NCBI RefSeq assembly: GCF_000213175.1
Contig: NW_009799101.1
Span: 3,175,236 to 3,239,235, forward strand
Source of the DNA: Neurospora tetrasperma FGSC 2508
Lineage: Eukaryota; Ascomycota; Sordariomycetes; Sordariales; Sordariaceae
DNA length: 64,000 nt
Direction of reading: 5' to 3'
Position numbers and translations under genes: made by a program. The notes under the pieces are model-generated. The model was not told the origin of the DNA. It made no database searches and saw only the letters and a program-made list of their open reading frames with translations. Shown in pieces: positions 46,599 to 58,220 of this stretch. Numbering within the stretch: position 1 is the stretch's first letter; every line of letters begins with the position of its first letter.

Positions 46599-46620
46599 AA
46601 AAAAAAAAAAAAAAAAAAAA
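46599..46620 (+). repeat. Poly-A tract (22 A)
   Basis: A run of 22 A, about 420 bp past the stop of the 831-residue gene. It could be a simple repeat or the tail of an old retroposed copy. No flanking target-site duplication was recognised. Confidence 0.9.
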
Positions 46621-47204
46621 CATACTATCACGAAATTTGATTCGACCGACAAAAGACCATCATGTCTACCATTTGGCAAGCACCTAGTCCGTTCCTCCTC
46701 TTTACACTTTACTTGCTCCCTTGCCCGGTAATGTAACCCGACGGTAACTTATGACTAGACACCAATGCCAGGCCCAGCCGCACAGTTTCATGTATGACTA
46801 ACCTCGTTCACCCCATCTCCCCAAACCTCCGGATGGAATAAACGGTTAAAAAAACAATTCCACGAAGCGCGCACGTTCCAATGACAGGCAAAAGTCACAA
46901 GTCAAACATAGGTAGACAACCCGCTTGGTTCCCGACGACGGCACTTTTCTCGACATCTTTGACATCCTCAGCGACAAAGACACAGCCGTGCGGGGAGTGA
47001 TGATGATGAAAGCATAGTACTAGAATGGATTATGACGGGAGGCTTGGAAAACCTCAGACTTGTTTTTGCAGGTCGTCATCTCTGGAAGGGAGAGTGAATT
47101 CCGAACTAAGGTTCTCTCCCAACACCCACGACAACCAACTCCTGTGAAGCAAGCAAGCAAGCAAGCAGTTCTGCAATGTCAACAATGCCCAGCAAAGCAA
47201 AATT

Positions 47205-47229
47205 AAAAAAAAAAAAAAAAAAAAAAAAA
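47205..47229 (+). repeat. Poly-A tract (25 A)
   Basis: A run of 25 A, 585 bp after the previous tract and on the same strand, shortly after an AAGC repeat. Confidence 0.9.
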
Positions 47230-49123
47230 TACAACGCCGGTATCATCTGTATCATCTCAGGTGACGAAGGTCAAGTGGCCCTTGACTCGTAGAATTGCAT
47301 CAAGAATCCGATGGTGTCATCTCGCAAGTCCAGAGATTCGCAACTCACAATTCTGTCTTTCAACATTCTTCTCTCTTGGAGATTATTTGTTTTTGTTCAG
47401 TTCTGCTTTGTCTCTTCCTCTGGGCCCATGGAAAGCCACAAACATGGCTTGGTGATAGCAATTTCCTTTACCTCCCACCTTTGTACTTTCGAGTAAGTTT
47501 GAATTCTTACCAAGCTGTCTTTCTTGTAGTTGTACAGTATTCTTGCTGCCCAATAGCTTCACGACGGACTCAGAGCTCAGACAGACACTCCTCAATCTCA
47601 TTGTGATCATGTCCACGATACTGAATCTCAAACCATGAGACCAGCTCTCGCAACCGCAGCCACAGCCCCTTATTACACAGCCTGCCTTGCAGCATTAAGG
47701 AAATGTGTGTACGCACTTCGCACGCTTCCGTTATGCAGATGTATATGCGCTGGTCTTGACACTTTTGTCGGGTGTGAAAGTCTGCAGACAGATAGGCATG
47801 TGCTTTCTGCATGAAAAAAAGAAAAGGTCGGGTTTTAGACTTCCGCCCGTTGGAACACCCTCTGGACACTCGCTCATTTGTCATTAGAATGTATGCAAAA
47901 CTGCATCAAAAAGGAGAGGAATCAGCTCCCGAAAGCATCTTGTACTACATGAGGGTGTTCTTTGAAAATATTCTGTTCTGAGGTTGGCACTGGGGGAATC
48001 TGTTCATCCTTTCCCTCCTATCGACACCAATCCAAGGACCACACATTCGCAGGTTTGGTGGTCAGGCGAGCCTGGGTTTCGGCACGCCAAACAACATTAC
48101 AACCGCGAGCCCGCCAACACCCGACCTGATACTATGCATGCTCAGAGAATCCGAACTTCACGAGCCAACCGAAAAAGGAAGAAGAAGGATGAAACAACGG
48201 TCACGAGTGCTCATGTAAAATCAATCCAAGCGAACAACATAGATACTCAGGGCTGTTGTCGGCGTGGCTTCATGTTAGCGCCGCGTCCGAAGGTAACAAA
48301 TGCAGTCGGTGTGCAGTTGCGAGAGGATGCGAAGGGCATCCTACATCGCCGATGGGCTGCATCGGACAGGTCCCGTCCACCAACCGCTGGGTAGAGTAGC
48401 ACATGCAACAGACGCAGTAACGCGACCAAGTCTACCTCCACCAAAGATAGCGGGAGAGGTACATCTCGATAGTTAATGTCTCAGCGGATCTTTTGACTCT
48501 TGCATGATGTTAATCTGGTGCTATCATGCAAGCAAGGGCTGTGTTTGGCTTTAGCTCCGCCAGGTGTTTATGACACTGTTGGTTCTATCGGTAAGCGACC
48601 CAGCCAGCGCTTCATCCGACCTTTGGATACGAGTGGCTTGGGCAACCGATGGTAGCCTCATGAGCACTCACCGTTGGCCGTGTTTTTAGGTCAAATGTGT
48701 AGTCGTCTGTTCGTATGAGGGGAAGAGAAAATCACACAAGGTCATGGGAAACTGTGAGGTTGGTGTGAAGATTGTATTAAGCCCGGTCAGATTAACTCCT
48801 TTACTTTCTCCAAGCCAACAAATGGAAAATCCCATCCATAATCCTATTATCGTCATCTCGACATCAAACCGTAGCAAAGCGTCGAAACACCCATTCTGGG
48901 CAGGGAATCTTTTGAAACAAAGAGCATGTGTAAGAGAGTCCCTTGCAGAGGGCACTTTTCAAATTTGTCGTGTGTACTTGTTGTACAAGTAACCTCGGAA
49001 CTCGTGAATGTCGAAACATAATCGTGCATCAATGGTAGACTTTGGTATTCGTAAGAACATGGCCAAGTTCCGTGGATGATGTTTTAAACCAACTCCACAC
49101 TCATTCCTGAGTCAGGAGTGAAC

Positions 49124-49655
49124 TTAGAGCTGGGCAAGGACGGCAGCACCACCGAAGAGCGCACCCATGGCGACGGCACCAGTCTTCATGGGGGCAGCAG
49201 GGTTGCTGGTAACAGAGCTAGCAGCAGAGGCGGCCTCGCTGGTAATGGAGTTGACAGCAGAGCTGGCATCGCTGGCGAGCGAGGCAAGGGCAGACGTGAT
49301 GGAAGCCCTGTCAGAACCAGTGGCGGTGGCGAGCTGAGAGTTGAGAGACGCAATAGAGTCGCCAGCCTCGCTGGTTACGGAAGCAACAGCAGAGTCGGCG
49401 CTAGTCGAGATGCTGTTGACCTTGGAGCTGACCGAGGAGGAAATGGAGGCAGCGGCAGAGCTCTGCGAAGCGAGAGCAGAGGTGATGCTGCTAGACAGGG
49501 AGGCGACAGCAGAGGAAGCCGATTGGGGAATGGAGTTCTGGGCCTGTTTTTTTTTCGGTGGTTAGCAGCTGTGGATGGCATCACAGGTATGTAGATCGAG
49601 AGGAACGTACAAGAGCCAGAGGGGCGAGGGCAACGAGGACAGCGGAGAACTTCAT
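49124..49655 (-). CDS. Small Ser/Ala-rich secreted, probably GPI-anchored protein
   Basis: Two exons, 49611-49655 and 49124-49543, give 154 residues. The 67-bp intron starts GTACGT, has a GCTAAC branch and ends AACAG after a run of nine A. The protein starts with a signal peptide (MKFSAVLVALAPLALAQNS, cleavage likely near Ala17). The body is almost entirely Ser, Ala, Thr and Val with loosely repeated units such as SAVASLSSSITSAL, SAVNSITSEAASAASSV and ASVTSEAGDSIASL. The C-terminus is a small-residue site followed by a hydrophobic tail (KTGAVAMGALFGGAAVLAQL), as expected for GPI anchoring. A cell-surface or wall role is likely by composition; no enzyme domain is present. The intron sits just before the signal cleavage site, a frequent position in fungal secreted genes. 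The antisense strand is also open but is a composition artefact. Confidence 0.85.
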
Positions 49656-49897
49656 TTTGATGGTTGTTTGTTTAGTCTTTGTGATTTTTGTTGTTCGATG
49701 GTATTAGGCCAGTGATGCTCTTGGGGATTGCGGCGCAAGAAAATGTGAAATGGGTATCTTGAGTTGTTGGATCGTAAGAGAGAAGCGGAAAGAGAAGAAG
49801 GGACAAATACTTATATCAGAGAGGCGCAGGCCAAGCATGGATGAGGGGCAAGGGCGAGTGCGAGGCAGGCTCAGCAGAGCAGTGGCAGATGTAGAAG

Positions 49898-49924
49898 CAG
49901 GCAGGGCAGGGCAGGGCAGGGCAG
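49898..49924 (+). repeat. GCAGG pentanucleotide repeat
   Basis: About five units of GCAGG, about 245 bp upstream of the secreted-protein start codon, so inside its likely promoter. Confidence 0.85.
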
Positions 49925-51566
49925 AGCAAGGCAAACAAACTGAACCCGACCTGACCTGTGAACAAGGACCTGGATCCTGGGAGCCGGCCCGTCACACCTC
50001 CCCCACCACCTACCTCTCTCAGCTCCTTCTCTTTTTGTTCCAAGCGGGCAACGACTGGAGTGAACGAGTGAATCCGCCGTCCATAGGTAAGTAGGTACGT
50101 ACCAACACTTCCCACCCACTCTCACTGCAGGTACGCACTGTGTGCACTTGCACCCAACCACGCGGCGAAACACGTTGACAAAGACCTGGTGTGGCTGGGA
50201 TCCGGATTACTTACAACTGAGTGTATTCCTGCCGACGATCTCATGAGGAGGAGGTACAAATTTGCTTAACGTCAGACTACTTCGGCCTTGTGGTTATTCA
50301 GATAGTAGCCACAGTTCTTTTATATCGATCGAATGCCATTGTCGATGGCGTTCACGGCCCTGGCTGCCTGGATGACTGACTGAATCCATCCTCTCACTTG
50401 CACATTCCCTTTTTTTACCCACCAGGATGTGTCCTGCCACCCGCCTTGAAAGGATGACGAGCGAATCGGCTGTGTTGTACAAGGCGAATCCAAACCTGCA
50501 TAGTGCGTGGTGATCCATCTATGGCTGATAGGTGGCTCCCCAAAGCTGAGGTGCAAGTCACTAGTAATAACAGAAATCATGATGGCTGCCTCGTCGTCGT
50601 CGTCGCCCCGTTGCTGGGTCGATAGGTATTGCCGGGGCTGGCTGTGTCTGGTGGAGCCTGGGGTTTCCCCGTCAAATAATTTCCGGGCAAACGCTTTCAG
50701 GTCGCTGTCAATCTCATCCAAAGACTGCTGCTGCTGATTCTTGACGGAAACCACATTTGACGTGCCCTTACTTCCTCACTGCCCTTTGCAGATTGCAGTC
50801 AATGCTCGACCCCAATGTCGATATACTTTCCCATTCCAGAGCACTAGAAATGAATCCTTCATGGTCGGCAAGGAATGGGCCAGACTTGGGCCGCAATGTC
50901 AGCCATCTCGATGGAATCCCTTGAACGACAGCTCGGAGCTTGGCCTTGCTGGGCGATGAGCTTTCCTGGAACGTCGTCATAGTTGCGCCAAAATACCAGG
51001 AATTGTGGAGTGTTGCAATAGACCAGCCAACCATTCACACTCCATCGTTACCACCCTCACACCCACACTGGCCGCGCTCCCTTGTCGAGCCGCGTCTGCC
51101 CTCCATCCCGATCGAATGTGGGGAAAGGCGGCTCCAGCCATCCACTCAAAAGCCGGGAAATCTGGTCCACGGGTTCCACGGCATGAAGGTCTGGGGTGTG
51201 GCTGTACGTAGGTGGTGAAGGCACTCTTGTTGACTGTTTTTGGGAGGTTTCTTCATTGTCTCCGAGGTCTACTCTTGGCACAGAATCTCAACCATTGCCT
51301 GCTCGTGTTCAATCTGTTCCCCTTTATTGCTTGCCTGGAGAGAGTAGTTACGGTAACGTAAGCGTTGGGTTGCACAACATGGCCGTCGTTTCTTTTCTCT
51401 TCTGCGGCATCGAACTCTCATACTAGCCTCCTACTATCTATCTCTCATCATCACACGGCTGTTGTTCTTCAGATTCCCATGGGATCTTTTATCAAACTTG
51501 TAAACTCCACCGCTCATTCTTTCAACCTTCAGATGGATTCAGAAAACGAAAAAGCAGGAAATCGCC

Positions 51567-51585
51567 AAAAAAAAAAAAAAAAAAA
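51567..51585 (+). repeat. Poly-A tract (19 A)
   Basis: A run of 19 A in intergenic DNA with no gene nearby on either side. Confidence 0.85.
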
Positions 51586-51767
51586 GCAATTAAACTCGGA
51601 AAGCATGTGTTTCAACCCCTTGCAGTTCAGCATGAACCCGCTGGTAGACCCTTGGACTTCCTGGTTCCTGAACCTAGTCAATGCCCAGGCCCATCTGATG
51701 TGTTCGAACCTTGAACGATGAACGGTTGTTGGGACCTCGGCCGTCGTTTTTCGCCACTCGTACACAC

Positions 51768-51788
51768 TGATTGATTGATTGATTGATT
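51768..51788 (+). repeat. TGAT tetranucleotide repeat
   Basis: Five TGAT units in intergenic DNA. Confidence 0.85.
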
Positions 51789-53442
51789 TCACCTCGCTTC
51801 GGATTTGGTACCGTTCGTCACGCTGCTCGGAAGAGCGGCTCCAAGGAAAATGGGTGATCACGGCCTGTGTCAGCTTTTCCTTTCCTTTGTGATGGGCGTC
51901 CAAACTAGACTAGGGAGCTTCTCCAACTTTTGATCTTCAACGTCTTTCTTCAAAATGGCTCCCGCTCCCGCAATGTGCGCTAGGCGCAAACTCGACAAGT
52001 ACACTACGCTAGTATCGCTAGTGTAATGGACCAACCGGGATTGGCAATTCTCGCGAATTCTATCCATTCGATGACATCACTTCTTACTGTGTCACCTTTG
52101 TTTGCTTGGCTGATGCAGCCCAGGAAAACAGACGAGCCGAAAGAGGATGAGGCAAAGCGTGTGCTTCAACCCGAGCGAGCGAGCGAGCTTCTGGCGTCGA
52201 ATTGTGTCACTCGTTTTTGTTCATGCTTGTCTCCTCGTCCGTCCGTTCGACGGGAACGAACCAGGTGGCAGCTGTCAGCTGCCCGTCATCTGCAAACCAC
52301 ATGGTGAAGGTATTATGACGGAGAGACCGTTCGACGATACTCACGACACCGACCGTCACACCTATGGAATGATATCAATATGAACGCCCAGTACAAACAG
52401 TGGACTCGGATGTGTTGATGAGCAGTTCGTCAAATATCACCGCCGTCCCTGTTCTACATATGTTGTATATATATCCGTGACAGTCTCACGAACGAGCTTC
52501 CAAGAGAACCATCACAGGTGCCACTCTCATGTCAGGCAAGGCAGGCAGGCAAAATGATTATAGGTAAATCCAAATGATCGGACGTACACAGGCCTGTCAG
52601 TAACAAACCTTGTCCAATGTGACACCAAAAGTTGTTAGCACGTCACATGTCCGAACGGCATGAGAGCAATCATTACACGGTGAACCGGTGTCGCAAGAGG
52701 CCACGCAAGCTTAAGCTTTCACAGCGAGGGGGTCTCATTTGTTACTTGCCGCCGACAAACGGCGCAGGAAATACCACGCGTGTGGCTGAACTAAAGGCCG
52801 TGTGTGCTCTACCAAGCCCCCAATCCATCCAACAGTCAGCAGGTGCACTGAAACGCGTCATGTCATTTGAAAAGTGTAATAAGATCAAAGGCGAACCGTT
52901 GTTTTTGAAAACGCGTAACAAGTGAGTGGCACATGTGGTTCGTCAGACAGTGGCTGTTCATTCTGTCTGTGGGGAGTCTTCGATCCTTGGTTCATCAGGG
53001 TGCCCTGTGCTTTGAAGAAACCGATAAACGGTCGATCACAAAATGGCAATTGGATAACACCACTGCACCTGAAGCACGAAAATGCGGACCTTTGTTGATG
53101 ATCAGTTGTCTTGTGCCTTTTGCCTTCGCTTTGATTGATGCAGAACAAAACTTAATCAAAAACTCGTGGCTACTCGCTCGTGGCTTTGCATGCAGGAGAA
53201 GCATCATGTATGTACAGCTGGTAGATCTCAGCAGCCCAGGAAGGCTTAGCAAAATGTGTTTGACAGAAGAGCCAAGATAGCAACAACCTTGACTTGGCCA
53301 GTAGAGGTAGGCAATGAAGTTACACTTCTAGGCCCTCAATCCGGCAAGCTAACCCGCACCGTAGCGGCACAGTTGAGCCGCAAACCCTCAAGAGGCCTCC
53401 CTCCTCTCGAGCCCCCCCAGAGGTACCCAGGATAGCGCTCGG

Positions 53443-56108
53443 TTACACCTCCCGATAAGGCGAGATCCCCTTCTTGAGCTCGTTCACGATTTCCGCTGCA
53501 CATTCCGCACTGCTAGTCTGGAAGTCATACCGTTTGCTTTCCGTAGCTTTGTACACCACAAGCTGTTTAGTTTAGAAACACGAACCGTTAGCGATGTACA
53601 ACCCGGGAAACCTCTCATCAACCAGACATAGAAAGAAAGGTGCATGCAAACGTGGGGTAAAATAGACAAACGTACCTTAAAGTTATTAGGATGCTTTCTC
53701 GAGACCTTGCACCCCACCACATTACTGAAATGCACCGTCGTCGCCTTCCCATCCACAATCTCCCCTGGGTTCTTCCCGCCCGCCGAGGGCATAATGTGGA
53801 TGTACTCGCCGTCAATGACAAAGATCTTTTCGGACAGCAGCCGCATCGGCTGCTTCCGCCAGACCGTGTATTTCTTGACTGCCGTCGCGCCGATGCCCAG
53901 CTCGTCCTGCTTGAGAATCTCCTTGGCGAGCGGGTGCACGCCCATGATGCCCCTGCTCTTTTTGGATTTTGTTGTCCAGGTGGATGAGTTATCTGCAAAT
54001 AAGGGTGGGCGAGGAGAAGAGCTGCTGGGGGAGCCGGTCATGGTCAGGGGACCGTCGGTGGCGAAGCGTCGTCGGTGCAGGTCGAGTTCCGTTACGTTGT
54101 TTAGCGAGCCGACGGTGCGGTCGAGGGGGACGACGATGCCGGATTGTGGCAACTTGAGCACGTGGTTGGCTTTGTCTAGTTGGCGCTTGCGACAGGCCGT
54201 GTCGAGCACGTCGGCGAGCCAGGTTTCCGTGGTCACGTCTAGCGTAATCATTTGCCCGGCCGGCACGTCGGAGGAGTGTATGTGGATGCGCAGAAGACGC
54301 TTCTCGCCGCGCGAGGTGCTCTGCGTCGGCTGGGTGGGTTGCGGCATGTCGGCGTACATGGTTACGCCGGGGCGGTAGGTGGTGTTGAGCAGCGGGTTAC
54401 CTCGGGGCTCGGCGGCAGGGAGGAGGGAGTTGTCTGGTCGGGGAGTGCCGCGCGGTGTTAGATCCTTGTCTTCTTCCTCCTCCTCCTCGAGGCTCCCGCC
54501 GGCTTGTTCCTGCTCGAATTGCGGCGTGAGTTTTTGGTTCTCTTCGAATTCGTCTTCGGATGCCTTGGAGAGGGCGAAGATGTCGTAGACTTTGGAGTTG
54601 GAGCGTGACCGTCCGGCTTTGTTGTTAGCTGTAGTGAAGGAGATGAGCTGCTTCTTCCGCTCCAAGGGCGGGAAGTCGTCGTCCACTTCGCCGTCTTCTT
54701 CCACCATGCGGAGTGTCCACCAATTGACGTTGAGCTTGTCGCTAGGGAGTGAAGGTTCTAGCTTCTCTTCGTTATAGCGCCATAAACTGAGGCCGATCAG
54801 ATCCGCAACCGTCACGGGCCTATCCATGCTTTCGCCCTCGTGGACGGTTCGGCGAATGAGTACCTCGAAAGGCTTGGAGGGAGTCTTAGAGAAAGGGGCG
54901 TAAATCCTAAGCATGATCGGGTTCGGGTCACCCTGTCCTGAAAGAGATGCGAAGCGGTCGAATGGAAGCGCCGGTTTTGTCTTCTTGGCCTTCAGCGCCG
55001 CGGAGAGCAAGCTCTTGGGTTGAACCACGCTGATCGGTCGGATCGTGCTCAGGGGCCGTGGAGGTGGAAGCTTTCCTACCAGCAGCGATGATGGAGGTGG
55101 CATGACTGACTTGCGTATCATGGTTGACCTCCTCGTGTACTCTCGTGGAGGTGTACCAACCACTTGATGCTGAGGCGATGCGTTCATGGGGTTCTTGATG
55201 GCATCGAGGATGGATGCTGAGTCAATACTTTCGACAAAGGCTTCGGATATGTCCGAAGCGTCCGAGTCATCGTCGTCCTCTTCGTCCTCGAGCAAATCGC
55301 TGGCTTCCCGCTTGATGCCCATGGAAGGATCTGTGTTCAGCTTGGCCGATAGCTTAGCTGCGCGGGCTGCCGCAGCTTGGGCAGCCTCTCTCGCCCGGTG
55401 GAACCCAGAAGCATCAAACTCGTGGTCTGATGATACCTCGCTACTTGTTACAGTATCGCTCCTTGCTCTCTCCTTTACCGTCTCCAGGGCGGACTGAGAG
55501 CCTCTTCTGACTGCCGGTTTTGGTGGTGACATGGTTGTTGCCTGGCGCAGGTTGGACGATTGAATCGGCGAAGAGCCAGATCGAGTGCGCAAGGGCATCT
55601 TTGCAAACTTGATTTGGGGAGCAGCTCGGTGGTCGGGCTCCTCGTCGCTCTCGTCGCTTAGGTCACTGCTGTCGTCTTCATCCTCCATTTGTTCTCTCCT
55701 CCTACGGCGCTTTGCTGCTACACTGGGACCCAGAGCAATGCCCCCGCCCGGAAATACGTTCTCCTCCTCTCCTTCATCTTCAAGCGGCAACGCAGCTACT
55801 CGTGGGGCCTGAAAGTATTCGGATGCGATCGCGGTGGGTATAGGAGGAGAGTGGGTTCGTTTGATGAGGGCGGGATTCGGGCGCCAACCGGTGGACTTGA
55901 AGGGCGCAGAGTTGAGGAAGCCTTCATTCAGTGTAAATAACCGTTCTCCTACGCCGTCGGCAACCTCATTCAGATAGCCCGTACGGAGCTGGTAGGAAAC
56001 CAGACTGCAGAAAGCGGATCAGCACGATTGGACGAACATGGCGAGGCCTTTCCACACCGGTCATGGGACAACCCAGCACACATACTCTTCCACCTGTATC
56101 ACGGACAT
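53443..56108 (-). CDS. sin1: TORC2 subunit Sin1/Avo1 (CRIM, Ras-binding-like and PH domains)
   Basis: Sin1/Avo1 is a core TORC2 subunit at the plasma membrane; its CRIM domain presents AGC kinases to Tor. Three exons, 56086-56108, 53676-56004 and 53443-53562, give 823 residues. The 81-bp intron 1 joins MSVIQVED to LVSYQLRTGYLNEVADG, matching the family N-terminus. The 113-bp intron 2 (GTACGT, GCTAAC, AACAG) joins NNFK to LVVYKATESKRYDFQ, completing the PH domain. The CRIM domain is at about residues 365-480 (PIMLRIYAPFSKTPSKPFEV, then LIGLSLWRYNEEKLEPSLPS). A Ras-binding-like domain is at about 575-655 (KRLLRIHIHSSDVPAGQMI). The PH domain is at about 700-820 (GATAVKKYTVWRKQPMRL). The acidic and basic N-terminal linker (VAAKRRRRREQ, DDSSDLSDESDEE) is typical of filamentous fungi. 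It is divergent from the PRCC-like gene. Confidence 0.95.
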
Positions 56109-56915
56109 GGCTGATGTCGGGACATGTAAAAGGATCACCGAGGCCAAGAAGAGATGGGAGTAATCGAGGGTCCAATCGCAGTCACCGGCAAGCAGGCTAT
56201 ATCAAGAGGCGCCGTAACGGTGTCGCAACCGGGCTCCGTCCACCATTCACCTGCAATGCGATGGCAGGGTGGTGTCTTTCGAGCTCTTGGGGACCAGTTG
56301 TTATAGCAGATGTGGGTGTGGAAATTGATTGGCGACGACGTTTGGTTTCGCAAAGGTAGCGGCCGTGAGTCTAACTCGTAAAGTAGAGGCTGTTGTGTGG
56401 GGGAAGTCGTTGTCGCTGCGCTTGTTTCGAGGTAAGGGATTCGTGCGACTCTCGTGGTCCTGGTTGCTTTCCGTGTGTCTTAAGCCTTGTGTCGTGTGAC
56501 AAATTTGTATGCGGTGTTCGGTTGGAGAATGATGATGTGTCGCAAGGTGAAGTGTTCTAGCGAGGGTGATGATGTTCTAGGTAGTGTAGGGAGTCCCTGG
56601 GGCCACTGCATTCGGGGAGGGGATCAGCACCCGCCCGGGCGTTTCACAAGGGAAGGGAAGCGCTCCCTTATCTTATCAGCTGTCGTGGCACAGGGGCAAT
56701 TGCCGTTGGTGCAAATTGTTGGTGGGGTTCCCTTTCCTTACAATGCTGGGGAACGGGCCGGACCCAGACTTATGACGCCCCCTGGACGTTGCTGCCAAGA
56801 CCGCCCCAGTGGACAACTGAACGCCATGAAAGTTGACGTCGCGTCGTATTTTCGTCTCCCAACACCATCAACTGTCAGATTCCCAGCAATTGAAACCACA
56901 CCGAAATTGATCAAG
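56109..56915. promoter_or_regulatory. Shared divergent promoter, sin1 and PRCC-like gene
   Basis: An 807-bp gap between two start codons pointing away from each other. It must hold both leaders and promoters. An in-frame ATG at 56826 could extend the PRCC-like protein by 30 residues. No other coding signal is seen. Confidence 0.5.
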
Positions 56916-58220
56916 ATGGGCTTGGTAGACTATGGTTCCGACTCGGACTCGGATTCCGAACCCGTTCAGCAGCCAGTAGCGCCCACACCTGCACCCGCCG
57001 TGGCACCCTCGACGACGAAGAAACCGTTCCAAAAGCTCATCGACCGCTCCGGCTCTGGCTCAGGCAAAATCATTGTCAACCTAGGCAGCGCAGGCACAGA
57101 TTCCGAGTCAAAACCGACAGAAGATGAACCACCAGCAAAGCGGGCCAAGACAGTTGGAGGAGGATCCAGTCGGTTCAGCAGTTTCGGGTCTTTTTTACCA
57201 GCACCCAAGAAGACGGCGCCCATCGCCAACACTGCTTCTAGATCAGTGCCAGCGGGCGACAACAGCAACAAGCCCAAGCCGATCGTAAACCTTAGAACTG
57301 GCGCAGAACCTGCTTTTTCCAGGACTGGCAATGGGAATGAGGGCGATGGCTTTGGAGAATCAGAACCGACGTCAGGGTCCGGGTTTTCCTCTGGACTCAA
57401 CCTTCCTGCACCAAAGAAGACTCCGGCAGGGCCATCAATACCAGAAGGACAGAAACCCGAGGAAGAAGTCAAATTGGTTGGAAAGCCACTCACGTTCAAG
57501 CCACTTTCCGTAGCAAGGAAGCCTCAGAAGAAGAAGGCTGCTGTGACACCCAAAACACCAGCTACCCAGAGTGTCGGGGACAAGGCGGCAACAACAACGG
57601 CGCCAGCCCCATCGGCACAAGTCACAGTGGTAGCAGCGCAACCAGCAGCTCCGAAAAGGAAGCAGGTCTCGCTTTTCTCCATGGAGGAGGAGGAAGCCAC
57701 CCCAATAACAACAACCACAGCAACAACATCAGCCACTGGTGCCTACGAGCCCCTTTTCACGGCCCCAGATCCTTCGACCAACTACGAATATCATGACAAC
57801 GACGTAACAGGCGACTACGATTCTTACACCGCTCCTACCACCTCCACCTATAACTCTGCACCTAGTAATGCGAGCCACCAGCAGTCCCTCAGCTCCATAG
57901 CTGATGATCTTGCTTTGAACAAGACAGCACGCAGAGAGCTTTTTGGGCGACAGCGTGGAGGCAAGAATAGAGACGCTTTTGAGATTCCAGAAGGCGCCAA
58001 GATCGTAAACTTCAACATGGAGCAGGAGTATGAGCATAACAACGCGCTGAGGGCCTCTGGCGAGCAAGTTTACAACCCAGTGCGGTCGATTGCGCCGGGC
58101 AAGCACAGTCTCAGACAGATGGTCAATATGGCGCAGAGTAACCAGTCAGCGTTGGAGGATAGTTGGGCTCAGGGAAGGAACAATCGCAAAGACGCTGCGG
58201 GGAAGTATGGGTGGAAATGA
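56916..58220 (+). CDS. PRCC-like nuclear protein
   Basis: The family (human PRCC, mitotic checkpoint and splicing-associated) is nuclear; the fungal members are poorly studied. One uninterrupted exon of 434 residues. It begins MGLVDYGSDSDSDSEP, the acidic Ser/Asp start common in this family, which is why this ATG is preferred over the one 30 codons upstream. The middle is disordered and Pro/Ala/Thr-rich, with repeated LPAPKKT motifs (FLPAPKKTAP, NLPAPKKTPA) and basic clusters (PAKRAK, KPQKKKAA). The conserved C-terminal block covers about residues 335-434: ARRELFGRQRGGKNRDAFEI, IVNFNMEQEYEHNNALRASG, KHSLRQMVNMAQSNQSALED and a final AAGKYGWK. This block is the diagnostic part. It is transcribed away from sin1. 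Confidence 0.88.
   Translation: MGLVDYGSDSDSDSEPVQQPVAPTPAPAVAPSTTKKPFQKLIDRSGSGSGKIIVNLGSAGTDSESKPTEDEPPAKRAKTVGGGSSRFSSFGSFLPAPKKTAPIANTASRSVPAGDNSNKPKPIVNLRTGAEPAFSRTGNGNEGDGFGESEPTSGSGFSSGLNLPAPKKTPAGPSIPEGQKPEEEVKLVGKPLTFKPLSVARKPQKKKAAVTPKTPATQSVGDKAATTTAPAPSAQVTVVAAQPAAPKRKQVSLFSMEEEEATPITTTTATTSATGAYEPLFTAPDPSTNYEYHDNDVTGDYDSYTAPTTSTYNSAPSNASHQQSLSSIADDLALNKTARRELFGRQRGGKNRDAFEIPEGAKIVNFNMEQEYEHNNALRASGEQVYNPVRSIAPGKHSLRQMVNMAQSNQSALEDSWAQGRNNRKDAAGKYGWK

Larger units (their letters stand above)
46176..49123. other. Intergenic with two long poly-A tracts
   Basis: No gene is supported in this 2.9-kb gap, which is the 3' flank of both neighbours. It contains 22 A at 46599-46620, 25 A at 47205-47229 and AAGC repeats at about 47147-47166. 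The open frame at 47984-48394 has no motif. Confidence 0.4.
49656..53442. other. Intergenic, 3.8 kb, with several microsatellites
   Basis: The part near 49656-50100 is the probable promoter of the secreted-protein gene. Repeats seen: GCAGG pentamers (49898-49924), 19 A at 51567-51585, TGAT units at 51768-51788 and CGAG units at about 52173-52189. Minus-strand frames at 50320-50754 and 50768-51034 adjoin in different frames and have no motif. No gene is supported. Confidence 0.4.

Noticed and set aside
48295-48345. Cys-rich stretch resembling part of a Zn2Cys6 cluster
   Set aside because: The spacing does not fit the six-Cys pattern and no coding frame continues on either side.
49118-49594. 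Plus-strand frame of 158 codons, Gly/Arg/Ser-rich
   Set aside because: It is the antisense of the Ser/Ala-rich secreted protein; the open frame follows from the codon bias of that gene.
50320-51034. Two adjoining minus-strand frames
   Set aside because: They are in different frames, no intron of workable length joins them, and no family was recognised.
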